Below are positions 11,528 through 12,804 of a DNA stretch of 12,804 bases, piece after piece. Under the pieces are notes generated by a model. That model did no database searches. It was not told where the DNA came from and saw nothing but the letters and a program-made list of their open reading frames with translations. The translations under genes were made by a program, and so were the position numbers. This DNA comes from Alphaproteobacteria bacterium. Its GTDB lineage: Bacteria; Pseudomonadota; Alphaproteobacteria; RF32; CAG-239. Every line of letters starts with the position of its first letter. Position 1 is the first letter of the stretch. The stretch covers positions 1 through 12,804 of the forward strand of contig JAGCRL010000257.1 of NCBI GenBank assembly GCA_017964705.1, given 5' to 3'.

Positions 11528-12804
11528 ATGCGAATAAAACCAAGTAGCGTTTCTTTAGGGTTGGCTGTGCTTTTTTCTGTGGCGCAACCATTTCAGGCTA
11601 GTGCATATTCATATAATTTGAGCGCTTATTCTATCTATCAACAAGCTCAAAATAGAAATCCGGAATATTTTCAACTACTTAGAAGATATTCTCGGGCAAT
11701 TGATTTGACAGATGCTTCCGGTGATACGGCTTATTGTATGGCATTAAAAGCACGGGATATGCGAACAGCAAGATATTTAGCTTCGGAAGGTGCTAATGTA
11801 CGGCATTCATGTGTGAGGAGAATGCAATCTCGTCAGGTATCAGAAAACCAAAATGTACGTCCAAAGTATCGTAATAGCGGTGCATTTGAGGATAATAGAG
11901 TACTTTGGTTAACTGTTGGCGGAGTTGCGTTAGTTGGTGGTGGAATAGCCGCATTAGCAAGCAGTGGCGGTGGTGGAAGTAGCAGTCATAGTTCAGGTGG
12001 CGGTGGTTATACTCCGGATAACCCCAAAACAGATCCAAGTGTTGATCCATATGATACAAATGATGAATTAGCTAAGGAATTTATTACAGACGAATATAAG
12101 AAAACAAATGCTTTGGGTGGTATTAAAGCAGCAGAGGCTTATAGCCATATATATACTAAAGATGAAAACGGTAATTTGGTAAGTCATCAGGCAAATTCCA
12201 ATAAAGCATTGGCAAAAATTAAGGTCGGTGTTTTAGATTCCGGTATGTATACAAATAGTGACGTTAAAAATAAGATTATCAAAAATGTAGATATTAATGA
12301 CTATAATAATATGAGTAACGTATGGGGGCATATTAGCAATGGTGTTAAAACATATGTCATTTTAGATGATGGATCTTATTATTTAATGCAAGTCACTAAA
12401 GATAAATCAGGTGATGATAGTGCTGTTTATTATGGTGACGCAAATGGACTGATAGCTATTTCTGCAGATAAATTGAATAATGTTTTAAGACAATATGGTG
12501 TTAATTTTAGTGATATGACACTAATGAATTCCGGAAATGGCGGAAACCCCGGTACAGATGAAAGTATTGCAGATGGTGCAGGAGATTATATTGATTGGCT
12601 TAATGCTTGGTATGCCATTGCGGAAACATTAAGTCATGGAACACATGTCGCCGGAGTTATTGCCGGAGAAAAGAATAATAGCGGTATGCATGGTGTGGCT
12701 TTTGAAAATGCAGAAATTTATAATATGAGTTGGGATATGCAACAAGGTATTTATGATGCGGTTAAAGGGGCTGTTGATAGCGGTGTAGTTGTTTTAAATA
12801 ATAG
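11528..12804 (+). CDS. Exported subtilisin-family serine protease with ankyrin-like N-terminus (3' end missing)
   Basis: 425 complete codons are visible; the gene runs off the window. The ATG at 11528 is chosen because GGAG lies 7 nt upstream; in-frame ATGs at 11498 and 11507 overlap the -10 box. Residues 1-26 are a signal peptide ending ASA. Residues 60-92 (DASGDTAYCMALKARDMRTA, YLASEGANV) look like one ankyrin repeat. A hydrophobic segment at 125-145 (WLTVGGVALVGGGIAALAS) is followed by a Gly/Ser-rich linker. The S8 peptidase domain starts near 170: the catalytic Asp is D237 in KVGVLDSGM and the His is H370 in SHGTHVAGVIAG, followed by HGVA. The catalytic Ser lies beyond the window. The 133 residues between Asp and His are far more than the usual 30-60. 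A C-terminal autotransporter barrel is possible but unseen. Confidence 0.82.
   Translation, partial: MRIKPSSVSLGLAVLFSVAQPFQASAYSYNLSAYSIYQQAQNRNPEYFQLLRRYSRAIDLTDASGDTAYCMALKARDMRTARYLASEGANVRHSCVRRMQSRQVSENQNVRPKYRNSGAFEDNRVLWLTVGGVALVGGGIAALASSGGGGSSSHSSGGGGYTPDNPKTDPSVDPYDTNDELAKEFITDEYKKTNALGGIKAAEAYSHIYTKDENGNLVSHQANSNKALAKIKVGVLDSGMYTNSDVKNKIIKNVDINDYNNMSNVWGHISNGVKTYVILDDGSYYLMQVTKDKSGDDSAVYYGDANGLIAISADKLNNVLRQYGVNFSDMTLMNSGNGGNPGTDESIADGAGDYIDWLNAWYAIAETLSHGTHVAGVIAGEKNNSGMHGVAFENAEIYNMSWDMQQGIYDAVKGAVDSGVVVLNN

Noticed and set aside
11793..12059. His/Tyr-rich minus-strand frame of 88 codons
   Set aside because: Antisense of the Gly/Ser-rich linker of the subtilase gene, whose frame is supported by signal peptide and catalytic motifs.

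Overview
The window reads as chromosomal DNA of a low-G+C alphaproteobacterium. The lineage call rests on four things: a DUF1013/TrcR-type regulator, a family confined to Alphaproteobacteria as far as I know; the ZapA gene with a small coiled-coil gene upstream and a 6S-like RNA downstream; an EF-P gene followed by an inositol-monophosphatase-family gene with a ThiE-like gene nearby; and the overall style of the proteins. I cannot name a genus. AT-rich, host-associated or gut lineages of this class would fit, but that is inference.

Left part (1-3370, minus strand). Read right to left, there is a 69-residue coiled-coil protein, a ZapA carrying a very long repetitive coiled-coil tail, a 6S-like RNA, a YmdB-type metallophosphoesterase, a transglutaminase-like protein and the start of a small membrane protein. 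The first two genes overlap (TAATG). The RNA ends about 25 nt before the ymdB start, so RNA and ymdB are probably co-transcribed.

Middle (3370-6765). A ThiE-like protein with eroded motifs (plus strand) converges on an unrecognised helical protein (minus strand) at a shared bidirectional terminator. Then come EF-P, overlapping an IMPase-fold protein that has lost its metal-binding motifs, and ribosomal protein bL31. Downstream of rpmE lies a structured repeat element with a tandem array of about 91 bp.

Right-middle (6765-10090). A four-helix membrane orphan (minus) is followed by the most striking gene of the window. This is a TrcR/DUF1013 regulator with a Lys/Ala-rich histone H1-like tail of about 265 residues. 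Inside the tail, a perfect AGGAGG stands 7 nt before the tail's only ATG, so a second, stand-alone H1-like protein of 152 residues may be made from the same mRNA. Next are a two-helix membrane orphan (minus) with a roughly 150-nt structured leader, and an ASCH-domain protein (plus) behind a 26-bp near-palindrome. A second copy of the structured repeat element follows that gene.

Right end (10091-12804). A proline-iminopeptidase-like hydrolase (minus) is divergent from a MutT-type Nudix hydrolase (plus). The last gene, cut by the window edge, is an exported subtilisin-family protease with an N-terminal ankyrin-like segment.

Three themes cut across the genes. The three minus-strand genes of unknown function (4005-4613, 6765-7217, 8896-9162) have near-identical promoters and no visible Shine-Dalgarno. 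The two copies of the repeat element keep the same hairpin geometry although their stem sequences differ, which is compensatory change. Several enzyme-family proteins appear to have lost their active sites.
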